This document shows positions 47,442-56,751 of a stretch of DNA of 64,000 bases, piece after piece. The stretch is taken from positions 2,325,001 to 2,389,000 of the forward strand of contig NZ_JACHKA010000001.1 of the NCBI RefSeq assembly GCF_014203955.1, in the 5' to 3' direction. Position 1 is the stretch's first letter. Every line of letters starts with the position of its first letter. Position numbers and translations under genes: made by a program. The notes under the pieces are model-generated. The model ran no database searches, was not told the DNA's origin, and saw nothing but the letters and a program-made list of their open reading frames with translations. Source of the stretch: Sphingobium lignivorans. GTDB taxonomy: Bacteria > Pseudomonadota > Alphaproteobacteria > Sphingomonadales > Sphingomonadaceae.

Positions 47442-48369
47442 CGCACTTTGCGCGCGTCCGGCCCTTGGTCATCATGTCACGCGCCGTGGCCGGCATGTTG
47501 TCGGCGAAGACTTCGGCCAGCTCGTCATAAGCGAGGCACGCGTCCTTCAGCCGGTTGAGCTTGATGAGCGCTTCGCCGACCCAGGCAAGGCTTTCCGCTG
47601 CCCGGTCACCCTTCGGCCGGACCCGGTAATTCTCGTAGAGGATCTTCGCGGCGGTGGAGGGCTTGCCATCATCCAGATAGGCGCGGCCGAGCAGGTTCTG
47701 GGCGCGGCTGGCGACCGGGTCCTTGCCATATTTGTCGACGGTCTCCTGAAGCTGTGCCTGCGCCTCGGGATAGAATTTGGCTTCCCAGAGGCGGAAGCCA
47801 TAAGTGTAGCTGTCGAGCGCGGCATTGCCCGTGCTCGGCTTCTCGATCGCCGCCACCTTCTCGGTGCGCGCGAGCAAGGGCGTATCCCCGGGGGCTGGCC
47901 GCGGCTGGCTCGCGGGCGCCTTGCCACCGGCCTGGGCCGGCGGGGTCGCAAGGCCCTCCCCGGCGGGCGGGGCGACCGCCGGCAAAGGCGGCGGCGCACT
48001 GAACTTGGCGAAGGCCTCTTCCAGCTGCCGCAGGCGATAGCCCGATTCCTCGACCTGGCCGGTCAGACGCGCGAGCTGCGCCTCGATCGCGGAAACGCGC
48101 GCGGTCAGATCGGCAACCGGGGATGCGGCCGGCGAGCCGGCGGAGACGCCGGGCGTCGGCGTGGGCGGCGCCACGTCCGGGACGACGACCTGCCCGCCGG
48201 GGAACACCTTGCGCTGCACGGCGCGCATCTCCTGCTCGAGCCTGTCGACCCGGCGTTCAACGGTCGGCTGCTGCTGCGCGGACGCGCTCGCGCCCCAACC
48301 GAGTGAAAGGCAAGCGCCGGCGAGAAGGAAATGCCGGAAACCCCGACGATGAGATGACATCAATTTCAT
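47434..48369 (-). CDS. cpoB: Cell division coordinator CpoB (YbgF, Tol-Pal system)
   Basis: Periplasmic protein that links Tol-Pal with peptidoglycan synthesis during constriction. 311 aa: signal peptide (FLLAGACLSLGWGASASAQ), coiled coil (VERRVDRLEQEMRAVQRKVF), a second coiled coil with Pro/Ala/Gly linkers, then TPR repeats (AALDSYTYGFRLWEAKFYPE, AAKILYENYRVRPK) to the end. Order cpoB-tilS-ftsH is common in sphingomonads; pal would lie elsewhere and is not in this window. Confidence 0.9.
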   Translation of the reverse strand: MKLMSSHRRGFRHFLLAGACLSLGWGASASAQQQPTVERRVDRLEQEMRAVQRKVFPGGQVVVPDVAPPTPTPGVSAGSPAASPVADLTARVSAIEAQLARLTGQVEESGYRLRQLEEAFAKFSAPPPLPAVAPPAGEGLATPPAQAGGKAPASQPRPAPGDTPLLARTEKVAAIEKPSTGNAALDSYTYGFRLWEAKFYPEAQAQLQETVDKYGKDPVASRAQNLLGRAYLDDGKPSTAAKILYENYRVRPKGDRAAESLAWVGEALIKLNRLKDACLAYDELAEVFADNMPATARDMMTKGRTRAKCGA

Positions 48370-48487
48370 GATCCAGTTCCTGATGGGCTGAAATATCCAT
48401 AGCCGATCCCATGCCGCGGTAAAGCGCCCAGGTGGCGTGATCGAGGGACCAGACCGGGCCGGCGCCTGCTCACGGCGGGCGCAGCCG

Positions 48488-49378
48488 TCAGTCGCCTCCG
48501 GTGCGGGGCGCCGGGCCTGCGCCGGCATTGAGGGGAGACCCAGGAGCGGGAGGCGCGGGGGCGGCATCCTCATTATCCTGCCCGGCCTGACGAGCAAGCA
48601 GGGCAGCGGCGCTGATCGGAACATCCGAGATGGTCCTTTCCGCCGTACCCAGCGGCGGCACGGCCCGGCCGCTCACGGTGACCGCAAGGGCATCCGGCCG
48701 GCCGGTCAGAATCATGGGATTGCGGGCATTGTCCGGCACCGTGTAGCGCTCGTCCTTGGCCAGCATGCCCTCAAACAGGCGCTGGCCGTCCGGCTCGTAG
48801 ACGCGCAGCCACACCTCGTTGACCGCCGTGAGGACCACCGGCCCGCGCGGGGCAACGCCGACAGCGGCGCGCGGCGGCGCGACCGCCGGATCGGCAATCC
48901 GGGTTTCGGTGCGTTCCTCCGCGGCGAGTTGCTCGTCCGTGGGCGGCGTATTGAGCTGCATGCGCCAGATGGCGTAGCCGCCGGCGAACAGCAGCACGAG
49001 CACCGCAGCCAACCAAGCCAGATAGCGCGGGGGGACGCTGCTGGGATCGACCGGCTCCTCGATCTCGTAGGGATCCTGACCGAGCCCGCCCATCTCGTCG
49101 ATCTCGGCGCGCACCTTCGCTACCAGCGCCGCTTCGTCCAGTCCGACGGCGCGCGCGAAGGCCCGGGAGAAGCCGGCGCAATAGGTCGTGCCCGGCAAAG
49201 CATTATAATCACCGGCCTCAAGCGCGGCGAGATGGCGCATCGGCACGCGGGTGCGCGCGGCGACCTCTTCGAGAGTCAGACCCGCAGCTTCCCGCGCCCG
49301 GCGCATCTGCTCCGGCGCACTGGCGTTGTTGTCCGCGACCACGTCTTGTTCTTCAGCCTTGCTGGGCTCAGGAGCCAT
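48488..49378 (-). CDS. RodZ-like helix-turn-helix membrane protein
   Basis: 296 aa. Cytoplasmic N-terminal HTH_25 domain (QMRRAREAAGLTLEEVAART, then RHLAALEAGDYNALPG and CAGFSRAFARAVGLD), one membrane helix (YLAWLAAVLVLLFAGGYAIW) and a periplasmic DUF4115 beta-domain (VVLTAVNEVWLRVYEPDGQRL). This layout is that of RodZ, an MreB-binding morphogenesis factor. The C-terminal 30 residues are Pro/Ala rich. The N-terminal 20 residues before the HTH are acidic and variable. Confidence 0.88.
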   Translation of the reverse strand: MAPEPSKAEEQDVVADNNASAPEQMRRAREAAGLTLEEVAARTRVPMRHLAALEAGDYNALPGTTYCAGFSRAFARAVGLDEAALVAKVRAEIDEMGGLGQDPYEIEEPVDPSSVPPRYLAWLAAVLVLLFAGGYAIWRMQLNTPPTDEQLAAEERTETRIADPAVAPPRAAVGVAPRGPVVLTAVNEVWLRVYEPDGQRLFEGMLAKDERYTVPDNARNPMILTGRPDALAVTVSGRAVPPLGTAERTISDVPISAAALLARQAGQDNEDAAPAPPAPGSPLNAGAGPAPRTGGD

Positions 49379-49506
49379 GTCTCGTCCGTTGTTCGGTCCG
49401 CATTCCGGCTCTGCGTTGTTTCATGGCAGGCCATGCGCGTCAACGCGCTTAAGAAAGCCGGTGTGAGAGAAATGCGCACGCAAGGGATTGCGTTGCCGGG
49501 ATAATC

Positions 49507-49533
49507 ATGCGGACACGCGGTGCCGGTCCGCAT
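49507..49533 (-). terminator. Hairpin downstream of ptsP
   Basis: ATGCGGAC / GTCCGCAT, a perfect 8-bp stem with an 11-base loop, 14 bases past the ptsP stop. No T-tract follows on the minus strand, so it may be a Rho-assisted or processing hairpin. Confidence 0.35.
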
Positions 49534-49546
49534 CGGATCGCTTGGC

Positions 49547-51847
49547 TCAGCTCAGCTCCACGCCCTGCTCGTCGGCCCACTGGGCAAGCGGCTCACGCAG
49601 ATTGGGTACGCCACCGCTCAGCAATTCGGCGCATTGCTCGGTAAGCAGCGCCAGATCGAGCGAGCGGACCATGGCCTTCACCGGACCGACCGAGGCCGGC
49701 GTGATGGAAAGCCGCCGGATGCCGAGCCCCAGCAGCGCCATCGCCTCCAGCGTGCGCCCGCCCATTTCTCCGCAGACGCCGACCGGCACATCATATTGGG
49801 CGCAGGTACGCACGATGCGCGCGATGAACCGCAGGATCGCCACGCTCATCCAGTCATAGCGCTCGGCGAGCTTCGGATTGGCCCGGTCCGCCGCGAACAG
49901 AAATTGGGTGAGGTCATTGGTGCCGATCGAGAGGAAATCGAGCTCCGGCAGGAGGAAGTCGAGCGTCTCGGCCAGCGCCGGCACTTCCAGCATCGCCCCG
50001 TAATACACCGCCTTGGGCAGCTTGCGCTCGCGCTTCTCCAGCCAGATCTTCTGCTCGCGGAACAGGGCCTTGGCCTGCGCCAGCTCCCAGGGCTCGGAAA
50101 TCATGGGGAACATGACATGGAGCGTGCGGCCCGCCGCGGCCTCCAGCAACGCGCGGGCCTGCGCCTTCATCAGCGCGTCGCGTTCCAGCGCCAGCCGCAC
50201 CGCGCGCCAGCCCATGGCGGGGTTTTCCTCATGCTCATTGTCGCCCGCGCGCAGATAAGGCAGCGCCTTGTCACCCCCGATGTCGACGGTGCGGAAGATG
50301 ACCGGCCGGTTGCCGGCGGCGTCCAGCACGTCGCGATACAGGCGCTGCTGGCGCTCGCGCTGCGGGAGGGTGGCGGAGACGAGGAACTGGAATTCGGTGC
50401 GGAACAGGCCGATGCCGTCCGCCCCGGTCACATCCAGCGCGGCGACATCGTCGCGCAGGCCGGCATTGACCATGAGCTCCACGGTCACGCCATCCTTCGT
50501 GACCGCCGGCTTGTCGCGCAGCGCTGCATATTCGGCACGGCGCTTCTGGGTGAGCGAGAGCCCCGCCTCGAACGCTTCGTCCATCGGCACGGTGGGGCGG
50601 ATGTAGAGCCGGTTCTGGTTGACGTCGAGCAGCAGCAGGTCGCCATCATTGATGAGCGCGCGGGTATTCTTCACGCGCCCGAGCACCGGCACGCCCATGG
50701 CGCGCGCGACGATGGTGACATGCGCGGTGAGCGAGCCTTCCTCCAGGATGAGCCCCTTGAGCCGCCGCCGGTCATATTCGAGCAGCTCGGCGGGGCCGAG
50801 ATTGCGGGCGATGAGGATCGTGTCCTGCCGCAGCCCCATCTGCGCGGCGGTGCCGAGCTGGCCGGAGACGATGCGCAGCAACCGGTTGGAGAGGTCCTCC
50901 AGATCGTGCATCCGGTCCTGCAGCAGCGGATCGTCGATCTGGCGCATGCGCATCCGGGTGCGCTGCTGCACGCGCTCGATGGCCGCTTCCGCCGTCAGGC
51001 CCGCGTCGATCGCCTCGTTGATCCGGCGCGACCAGCCCTCGTCATAAGCGAACATCTTGTAGGTCTCGAGCACTTCGCGCGTCTCGCCCTCCACGCCGAA
51101 CTCGGCCTGCCCCGCCATGCGATCGATCTGCTCGCGCATCTTGGTGAAGGCGGAATAGACGCGCTGGCGCTCGACCTCGATGTCCTCCGCGACGGTATGC
51201 TCGATGGTGATGCGCGGCTGGTGGAAGACGGCATGGCCGCGCGCCATGCCCATGACGAGCTGGAGCCCGGAGAGGACCGTGGCGCCCGTCTCCAGCGGGC
51301 GGTTCTCGCCCGGATTCTCGTCGACCAGCCCGGCATTGGTGATGAGCTCGGCAAGCACCATCGCGACCGTCTGCAGCGCCTCGATCTCCACTTCCTCATA
51401 AGGACGCGGATCGACATGCTGGACGCACAACGCACCGATGGCGCGCTCGCGCCGGACGATCGGCACGCCCGCGAAGCTGTGGAAGAGCTCTTCCCCGGTC
51501 TCGGGGCGGTAGGCGAAGTCCGGATGAGCGGCCGCTTCCTCGAGGTTCAGCGTCTCGACATTATGGGCAATGGTGCCCACGAGCCCCTCGCCCAGCCCGA
51601 GCCGCGTGACGTGCACGGCTTCCTGCTTGAGGCCGCGCGTCGCGAACAGCTCCAGCATGCCCTCGCGCAGCAGATAGACCGAGCAGACTTCGCTCGACAG
51701 CTCCTCGCCGATGATCTCCACGATCTTGTTCAGCTTGGCCTGCGCGGTGGTGCGCGCGGCCATCACGTCCATGAGACGCTGAAGAATAGCCCGGGCAGCG
51801 ATAGCGGCCGAATTGGAGGAAGCATCCGTGCGATGGGGCGATGTCAT
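49547..51847 (-). CDS. ptsP: Phosphoenolpyruvate-protein phosphotransferase PtsP (EI-Ntr)
   Basis: First enzyme of the nitrogen-related PTS, regulatory and not for sugar uptake. 766 aa. N-terminal GAF domain (about residues 20-160), then the PEP-utilising EI body: the phospho-histidine in SLTAHVTIVARAMGVPVLG, RTEFQFL with GIGLFRTEFQF, and FLSIGTNDLTQFLFAADR. The GAF domain distinguishes EI-Ntr from sugar-PTS EI. ATG 51847 (MTSPHRTD); ATG 51883 would add 12 residues. NPr and EIIA-Ntr are not in this window. Confidence 0.95.
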   Translation of the reverse strand: MTSPHRTDASSNSAAIAARAILQRLMDVMAARTTAQAKLNKIVEIIGEELSSEVCSVYLLREGMLELFATRGLKQEAVHVTRLGLGEGLVGTIAHNVETLNLEEAAAHPDFAYRPETGEELFHSFAGVPIVRRERAIGALCVQHVDPRPYEEVEIEALQTVAMVLAELITNAGLVDENPGENRPLETGATVLSGLQLVMGMARGHAVFHQPRITIEHTVAEDIEVERQRVYSAFTKMREQIDRMAGQAEFGVEGETREVLETYKMFAYDEGWSRRINEAIDAGLTAEAAIERVQQRTRMRMRQIDDPLLQDRMHDLEDLSNRLLRIVSGQLGTAAQMGLRQDTILIARNLGPAELLEYDRRRLKGLILEEGSLTAHVTIVARAMGVPVLGRVKNTRALINDGDLLLLDVNQNRLYIRPTVPMDEAFEAGLSLTQKRRAEYAALRDKPAVTKDGVTVELMVNAGLRDDVAALDVTGADGIGLFRTEFQFLVSATLPQRERQQRLYRDVLDAAGNRPVIFRTVDIGGDKALPYLRAGDNEHEENPAMGWRAVRLALERDALMKAQARALLEAAAGRTLHVMFPMISEPWELAQAKALFREQKIWLEKRERKLPKAVYYGAMLEVPALAETLDFLLPELDFLSIGTNDLTQFLFAADRANPKLAERYDWMSVAILRFIARIVRTCAQYDVPVGVCGEMGGRTLEAMALLGLGIRRLSITPASVGPVKAMVRSLDLALLTEQCAELLSGGVPNLREPLAQWADEQGVELS

Positions 51848-51944
51848 GGAACCTTTGCTAACAGAAGTTGCATGAGTGACCAACCTTCCGTCCGGCCACT
51901 CATGCCAAGGCTTTGTTGCGCAGCATCAAGCCATGCTGTGACGC

Positions 51945-53315
51945 TCAGCCCGCCGCCGGTGCCGCCAGCCCTGGCGCGCTTGCCGGCGCCCCCTCCTTGC
52001 GCGATTCCGCCTCGTCCGGAAGCGGTACTGCGCCGATGTTCGAGGCGTAGCGATAGGGGCCGAGGATCCAGTAGAGGATCGTGCCGAGCGCGAGGCAGAC
52101 CAGCATGATGACATAGCCGCTCATGTAGGACCCGCTCGAATCATGCAGCCATGCCACGAGCGGCGGCGCGCAGCCCATCGAGAAGGCGAGGAACATGTTC
52201 TCGAAGCCGTGATAGAAGCCGAACGCCTTGAGGCCGAAGAAGCGGACATGCAGATACGTGCCGATCGGCCGCGCCGTGCCGAAGGCGAAGCCGCCCAGCC
52301 CCACCGCCATCGCGAGAAGATACCAGCCGCCGAAGCTCGCGGTGACCATCGCGAAGAAGAACAGCCCCACGAAGGAAATGAACTTGAAGGGAATGGCGAC
52401 CCGGCTGGTGTTGAACCGGTCCACTGCCCAGCCGCCGACCAGCGTGCCGAGCGGCGCGATGAGCGTGGTGATGCTCATATAAGTGACGGCATCGCCCTGG
52501 CTGAACCCCTTCTCGTTGAGCATGGGTACCAGGAAAGGCATCATGCCGGTGCGCGGCGCCGTGCCGATGATGGTGGCGATGACGATCAGCCAGAATACCC
52601 GGTCGCGCAGGATCTGCTTGTCGGTGAGGCCCTCCAGCTTCGCCGACCGATCCTCCTTCACCTCGGCCTTGGGCCTGATCAGCTTGCGATCGCTGCCGAT
52701 CTCGCCCGGTTCGTCGACGGTGAAGTAGATCACCGGCAGCAGCAGCAGCACGATGCAGCCGCAGATGATGAACATCTCCCGCCAGCCGAAATCCGTGATG
52801 AGCCAGTTGAGCAGCGGGGGGATGCCCGCGCCGGCGAGCGTCGATTCGACGCCCAGCAGCGCCATCGCCTTGCCGCGATGCTGAGTGAAGAGCGCGCTGA
52901 CGATCTTGGTATAGCCGATCGCCGTGCTGCCGAAGATGCCGAGCAAGGCGAAGCAGAGATAGAATTGCCAGAGCGCGCCATCGATGAAGCCCAGCGCGAT
53001 CGTCGCCAGACCGACGCCGATGGTGCCGAAGAAGATCGGCAGGCGCACGCCGACCTTGTCCATGAACTTGCCGTAGAAGGGCAAAGTCACCGCACCGCAC
53101 CACATCAGCGCCGTCATCGCCCAGCTATATTCCGTCTGGGACCAGCCGAACTCCTGCGTCATCGGCACGTTGACCAGCGTGATCGCCCCGAAGGGAAGCA
53201 GGCTGGTCGCGAACATGTTGGCAAGGGTGATGATGGTGGCGAGCTTGATTTTCCGGAACGAAAAATCCGACTCGTAGCGCGGCTCGGGGCCTGCCGCGGT
53301 CGCCGCCCCTGTCAT
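51945..53315 (-). CDS. MFS transporter of unknown substrate
   Basis: 456 aa with 12 predicted helices. The central MFS motif appears as GGWAVDRFNTSR and the loop PKAEVKEDRSAKLEGLTDKQ lies between the two halves. The architecture is the OFA/monocarboxylate-type MFS, often for organic acids. ATG 53315 is preceded by an overlapping 19-codon ORF with a strong ribosome-binding site. The C-terminal 35 residues are cytoplasmic and Ala/Pro rich. No catabolic genes lie next to it to hint at the substrate. Confidence 0.88.
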   Translation of the reverse strand: MTGAATAAGPEPRYESDFSFRKIKLATIITLANMFATSLLPFGAITLVNVPMTQEFGWSQTEYSWAMTALMWCGAVTLPFYGKFMDKVGVRLPIFFGTIGVGLATIALGFIDGALWQFYLCFALLGIFGSTAIGYTKIVSALFTQHRGKAMALLGVESTLAGAGIPPLLNWLITDFGWREMFIICGCIVLLLLPVIYFTVDEPGEIGSDRKLIRPKAEVKEDRSAKLEGLTDKQILRDRVFWLIVIATIIGTAPRTGMMPFLVPMLNEKGFSQGDAVTYMSITTLIAPLGTLVGGWAVDRFNTSRVAIPFKFISFVGLFFFAMVTASFGGWYLLAMAVGLGGFAFGTARPIGTYLHVRFFGLKAFGFYHGFENMFLAFSMGCAPPLVAWLHDSSGSYMSGYVIMLVCLALGTILYWILGPYRYASNIGAVPLPDEAESRKEGAPASAPGLAAPAAG

Positions 53316-53371
53316 GCCGGCCGGCCTTCGCAGGCTATGGGGGCTCCGCCCCGCTTGAGTGAACGCGTCAT
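53312..53371 (-). CDS. Possible 19-aa leader peptide upstream of the MFS gene
   Basis: ATG 53371 follows AAGGAGAGGAT, the best ribosome-binding site in this stretch. The 19-codon peptide MTRSLKRGGAPIACEGRPA ends in a TGA that overlaps the MFS ATG (GCATGA). This is the geometry of a translationally coupled leader. Alternatively the MFS protein truly starts here and a one-base change in between has broken the frame. The remaining stretch 53372-53788 (417 bases) holds no gene that I can support. Confidence 0.4.
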   Translation of the reverse strand: MTRSLKRGGAPIACEGRPA

Positions 53372-53788
53372 ATCCTCTCCTTGACAGCGCACGCGCGATC
53401 TCGGCCGCGCTTTCGGACAATGTCAACGATCAGAGGGGCAACGTCAAGCGGAGATACGCATGCCCGGTCGCGGCCATCAGAGCGCCGCGCGCGCCACAAT
53501 AAAGGGGGCGATTGCTGTTGCTTCGGAACGGAATGCATGGACGGCAGCAGTCCATCCGGCTCCCTTCAGGACAGGCGGATCTGGAACGGAATCATCGACC
53601 CGGCGACGAGCCAGATGCCAGACAGCGAAATGCCGAGTGGCCCCGCTCGCCAGCAAATGGCCCAGACAGCGAACGGCCCCGGACCGTCCCCTCATCCATC
53701 CTCATGGACATTGCCATGGGACGACGAAGCAGGAACGGGCCGGGGCCGCGATGCGCCGGAGGCGGCGCGTGCTACGAACCGGAAAGGC

Positions 53789-55186
53789 TCAGTAGCGGTA
53801 ATGATCCGGCTTGAACGGGCCCTGCTGGGGCACGCCGATATAAGCCGCCTGCTTGGGCGTGAGGGTCGTGAGCTTCACGCCGAGCTTCTCAAGATGCAGC
53901 GCCGCCACCTTCTCGTCGAGATGCTTGGGCAGCACATAGACCTCGTTCTTGTACTCGCCGCCCTTGGTCCACAGCTCGATCTGCGCCAGCACCTGATTGG
54001 TGAAGCTGGACGACATGACGAAGCTCGGATGGCCGGTGGCGCAGCCCAGGTTCACGAGGCGGCCCTGCGCGAGCAGGATGATCTTCTTGCCGTCGGGGAA
54101 CTCGATCTCGTCGACCTGCGGCTTGATCTCCGTCCACTTCATGTTCGAGAGGGCGGCGACCTGGATCTCGCTGTCGAAATGGCCGATATTGCACACGATC
54201 GCCATGTTCTTCATCGCGCGCATATGGTCGATGGTGATGATGTCCTCGTTGCCGGTCGCGGTCACGAAGATGTCCGCGCGGCTCGCGGCTTCCTCCATGG
54301 TGACGACTTCATAGCCTTCCATAGCCGCCTGCAGCGCGCAGATCGGATCGATCTCGGTCACCAGCACGCGCGCGCCGCCATTGCGCAGCGACGCCGCCGA
54401 GCCCTTGCCGACGTCGCCGAAGCCCGCGACCACGGCCACCTTGCCGGCCAGCATCACGTCGGTCGCGCGACGGATGGCGTCGACCAGCGACTCCTTGCAG
54501 CCATAGAGATTGTCGAACTTGCTCTTGGTGACGCTGTCATTGACGTTGATCGCCGGGAAGGGAAGCTTGCCCTTCTTGGCCAGCTCGTAAAGGCGGTGGA
54601 CGCCGGTCGTGGTCTCTTCCGAGACGCCCTTGATCGCCTGCACCGTCTTCGTGAGATAGCCCGGGCGCTCGGCAAGGAACTTCTTCAGCGTCGCGACGAA
54701 GATGGTCTCTTCCTCGTTCGACGGCGTGAACAGCTCTTCACCGGCCTCGACCCGCGCGCCCCACAGGGCGAACATGGTGGCGTCGCCGCCATCGTCGAGG
54801 ATCATGTTGCAGGTCTCGTCACCCCAGTCGAAGATGCGCACGACATAGTCCCAATATTCCTCCAGCGTCTCGCCCTTGACGGCGAACACCGGGATGCCGG
54901 CGGCCGCGATGGCAGCGGCGGCATGGTCCTGCGTCGAGAAGATGTTGCACGAGGCCCAGCGGATGGTCGCGCCCAGCTCGGCCAGCGTCTCGATGAGCAC
55001 GGCGGTCTGGATGGTCATGTGCAGCGAGCCGGTGATGCGGGCGCCCTTGAGCGGCTTGCTCGCGCCGAATTCCTCGCGCAGTGCCATCAGGCCGGGCATT
55101 TCCGTCTCGGCGATCTCGATTTCCTTGCGGCCGAAACCGGCCAGCGAAAGGTCCTTGACGATATAGTCCTGGGCGATGGTGGCCAC
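53789..55186 (-). CDS. ahcY: S-adenosylhomocysteinase
   Basis: Hydrolyses S-adenosylhomocysteine to adenosine and homocysteine, closing the methyl cycle. 465 aa. NAD-binding motif [14 protein letters not shown], the conserved [10 protein letters not shown] with catalytic residues, and the C-terminal KPDHYRY, in which Lys and Tyr reach the neighbouring subunit. The alphaproteobacterial insertion ([20 protein letters not shown]) is present. GTG 55186 follows GAGGAG at eight bases. Confidence 0.96.
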   Translation of the reverse strand: MATIAQDYIVKDLSLAGFGRKEIEIAETEMPGLMALREEFGASKPLKGARITGSLHMTIQTAVLIETLAELGATIRWASCNIFSTQDHAAAAIAAAGIPVFAVKGETLEEYWDYVVRIFDWGDETCNMILDDGGDATMFALWGARVEAGEELFTPSNEEETIFVATLKKFLAERPGYLTKTVQAIKGVSEETTTGVHRLYELAKKGKLPFPAINVNDSVTKSKFDNLYGCKESLVDAIRRATDVMLAGKVAVVAGFGDVGKGSAASLRNGGARVLVTEIDPICALQAAMEGYEVVTMEEAASRADIFVTATGNEDIITIDHMRAMKNMAIVCNIGHFDSEIQVAALSNMKWTEIKPQVDEIEFPDGKKIILLAQGRLVNLGCATGHPSFVMSSSFTNQVLAQIELWTKGGEYKNEVYVLPKHLDEKVAALHLEKLGVKLTTLTPKQAAYIGVPQQGPFKPDHYRY

Positions 55187-55288
55187 CTGAAAATCTCCTC
55201 GCGAATGAAAACGGATCGACGGTTCGCCGACGCAGCGACGAACGAAACACCCGCGCGCCCTTAACAAGCCAACGCGCGCCCGGCAAAT

Positions 55289-55304
55289 ATAAAGATATCT
55301 TTAT
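55289..55304. promoter_or_regulatory. Perfect 16-bp palindrome upstream of ahcY (SahR-type operator candidate)
   Basis: ATAAAGATATCTTTAT lies 103 bases before the ahcY start in an otherwise GC-rich stretch. It closely resembles operators that I recall for the ArsR-family regulator SahR, which senses S-adenosylhomocysteine and controls ahcY and met genes in Proteobacteria. No sahR gene lies in this window. Confidence 0.6.
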
Positions 55305-55341
55305 GTGATAAAAGACCCGCGTACCCGTGGCGATCGAACGC

Positions 55342-55911
55342 TCAGGCGTGGCCGCTGCTGCTCGCCAGCATCGCGGGATCGATCCCTTCCAGCGCGAAGG
55401 CGCCGGCCCAGCGCTGCTCGGGCGGCATCGCGAAGAGCCGGCGCGGATCGGCCTGGCTCACATACCAGCCGGGTGAAGCCAGCTCGCGCTCGAGCTGCCC
55501 GCTCTCCCAGCCGGCATAGCCGAGCGCGACCAGATAGGCCTCCGGCCCGCGCCCTTGCGCGATGGCCTGGAGAATCTCCAGCGATCCGGTGAGCGCGACA
55601 TCCCCGGCGACGGCGTGACTGTCCCGGGCCATCCAGTCGCGGCTGTGCAGGACGAAGCCGCGCCTCGGCTCGACCGGCCCGCCGGCAAGTACCGTCTCGT
55701 CGGCCACGCCATCCACCGCGATATCGAAGGAGGACAGCAGCGTATGCAGGCCGACGCCGGCCATCGGCTCGTCCAGCGCGATGCCGAGCGCGCCGCCCTC
55801 GTCATGCACGCAGACCAGCACCACCGAGCGCGCGAAACGCGGATCGGGCATGTCGGGCATGGCCAGCAGCAATTGCCCGGCGAGGGATAAGGGAGCAGTG
55901 GGCTGCATCAT
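55342..55911 (-). CDS. YqgE/AlgH family protein
   Basis: 189-aa single-domain protein. Blocks typical of the UPF0301 family are present: LAGQLLLAMPDMPDPRFARSV, VCVHDEGGALGIALDEP, VLAGGPVEPRRGFVLHS and a terminal LASPGWYVS...LF segment. Function unsettled; AlgH has been linked to alginate regulation. ATG 55911 or 55908, after AAGGCAGG. Confidence 0.9.
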   Translation of the reverse strand: MMQPTAPLSLAGQLLLAMPDMPDPRFARSVVLVCVHDEGGALGIALDEPMAGVGLHTLLSSFDIAVDGVADETVLAGGPVEPRRGFVLHSRDWMARDSHAVAGDVALTGSLEILQAIAQGRGPEAYLVALGYAGWESGQLERELASPGWYVSQADPRRLFAMPPEQRWAGAFALEGIDPAMLASSSGHA

Positions 55912-56081
55912 CCTGCCTTCGAGACTCAGCGGACAAGATGCCCCCGCGCTTCCCCATCGTCCAGCACCAACGACGTAAAATGCGTTTCCGTGCGATGGGT
56001 TGACAGCGAGGGGCGCAACACCGACTTCCCTGCGCGAGAGCTGGAACACCAGCCATCTCCCCTTCTGACCAGGAGACTGCC

Positions 56082-56564
56082 ATGACTATCAGCGTCGGCG
56101 ACAAGCTGCCCGCCACCACGTTCGTCACCATGACCGACAACGGCCCGCAACCCATCGAGAGCGGCGAATATTTCGCCGGGCGCCGCGTCGCGCTGTTCTC
56201 CGTGCCCGGCGCCTTCACGCCCACCTGCTCGGCCAAGCACCTGCCCGGCTTCGTCGCGAAGGCCGCGGACCTCAAGGCCAAGGGCATCGACGAGATCGCC
56301 TGCACCGCCGTCAACGATCCCTTCGTGATGGGCGCCTGGGGCAAGGCCAGCGGCGTCGATGGCGCCGTCACCATGCTGGCGGACGGTAACGGCGCGTTCG
56401 TCAAGGCGCTGGGGCTGGAGATGGACGGCAGCAAGTTCGGCCTCGGCACGCGCGGCCAGCGCTTCTCGATGGTGGTGAACGACGGCACGGTCGAGCAGCT
56501 TCATGTCGAGGCGCCGGGCGAATTCCGCATTTCCAGCGCGGACTATATGCTCGAACAGCTTTGA
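56082..56564 (+). CDS. Peroxiredoxin (Prx5-type)
   Basis: 160 aa thiol peroxidase. The Prx5 signature VPGAFTPTCSAKHLPGF gives peroxidatic Cys49. Length, the ACTAVNDPFVMGAW block and the ending of the fold match the AhpE/Prx5 group. No glutaredoxin domain is fused. It converges on the deacetylase gene across a hairpin-containing gap. Confidence 0.93.
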   Translation: MTISVGDKLPATTFVTMTDNGPQPIESGEYFAGRRVALFSVPGAFTPTCSAKHLPGFVAKAADLKAKGIDEIACTAVNDPFVMGAWGKASGVDGAVTMLADGNGAFVKALGLEMDGSKFGLGTRGQRFSMVVNDGTVEQLHVEAPGEFRISSADYMLEQL

Positions 56565-56620
56565 GACTGCGGAGGCGGCGCCGGACAAGGGTTGATCGAC
56601 ATTCAGCGCTGACGGCCTGC

Positions 56621-56697
56621 AAATGGCGTTTTCCCGGGCTTCCGGTGCTCACGTACCTTGAGTACGCTGCGCTCCGGGTCCCGAAAAACCACCATTT
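56621..56697. repeat. 77-base intergenic inverted repeat
   Basis: An imperfect long hairpin: AAATGGCGTTTTCCCGGG on the left pairs with CCCGAAAAACCACCATTT on the right, with an inner CACGTAC / GTACGCTG stem around CTTGA. Located between convergent genes, it could terminate both transcripts, and the style is that of a dispersed intergenic element. Only one copy is seen here. Confidence 0.6.
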
Positions 56698-56751
56698 TCG
56701 TCACGCCATCATCTGAATTTCGATCAGCCCTAGATGCGCCGCCTCTCCGGC

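Noticed and set aside
53460..53795. Overlapping short frames in the MFS-ahcY gap
   Set aside because: Three frames are open at once with no ribosome site and unnatural composition; I see no gene.
55187..55340. SAM or SAH riboswitch before ahcY
   Set aside because: I found no matching core motifs; the clear feature is the palindrome, which suggests a protein operator.
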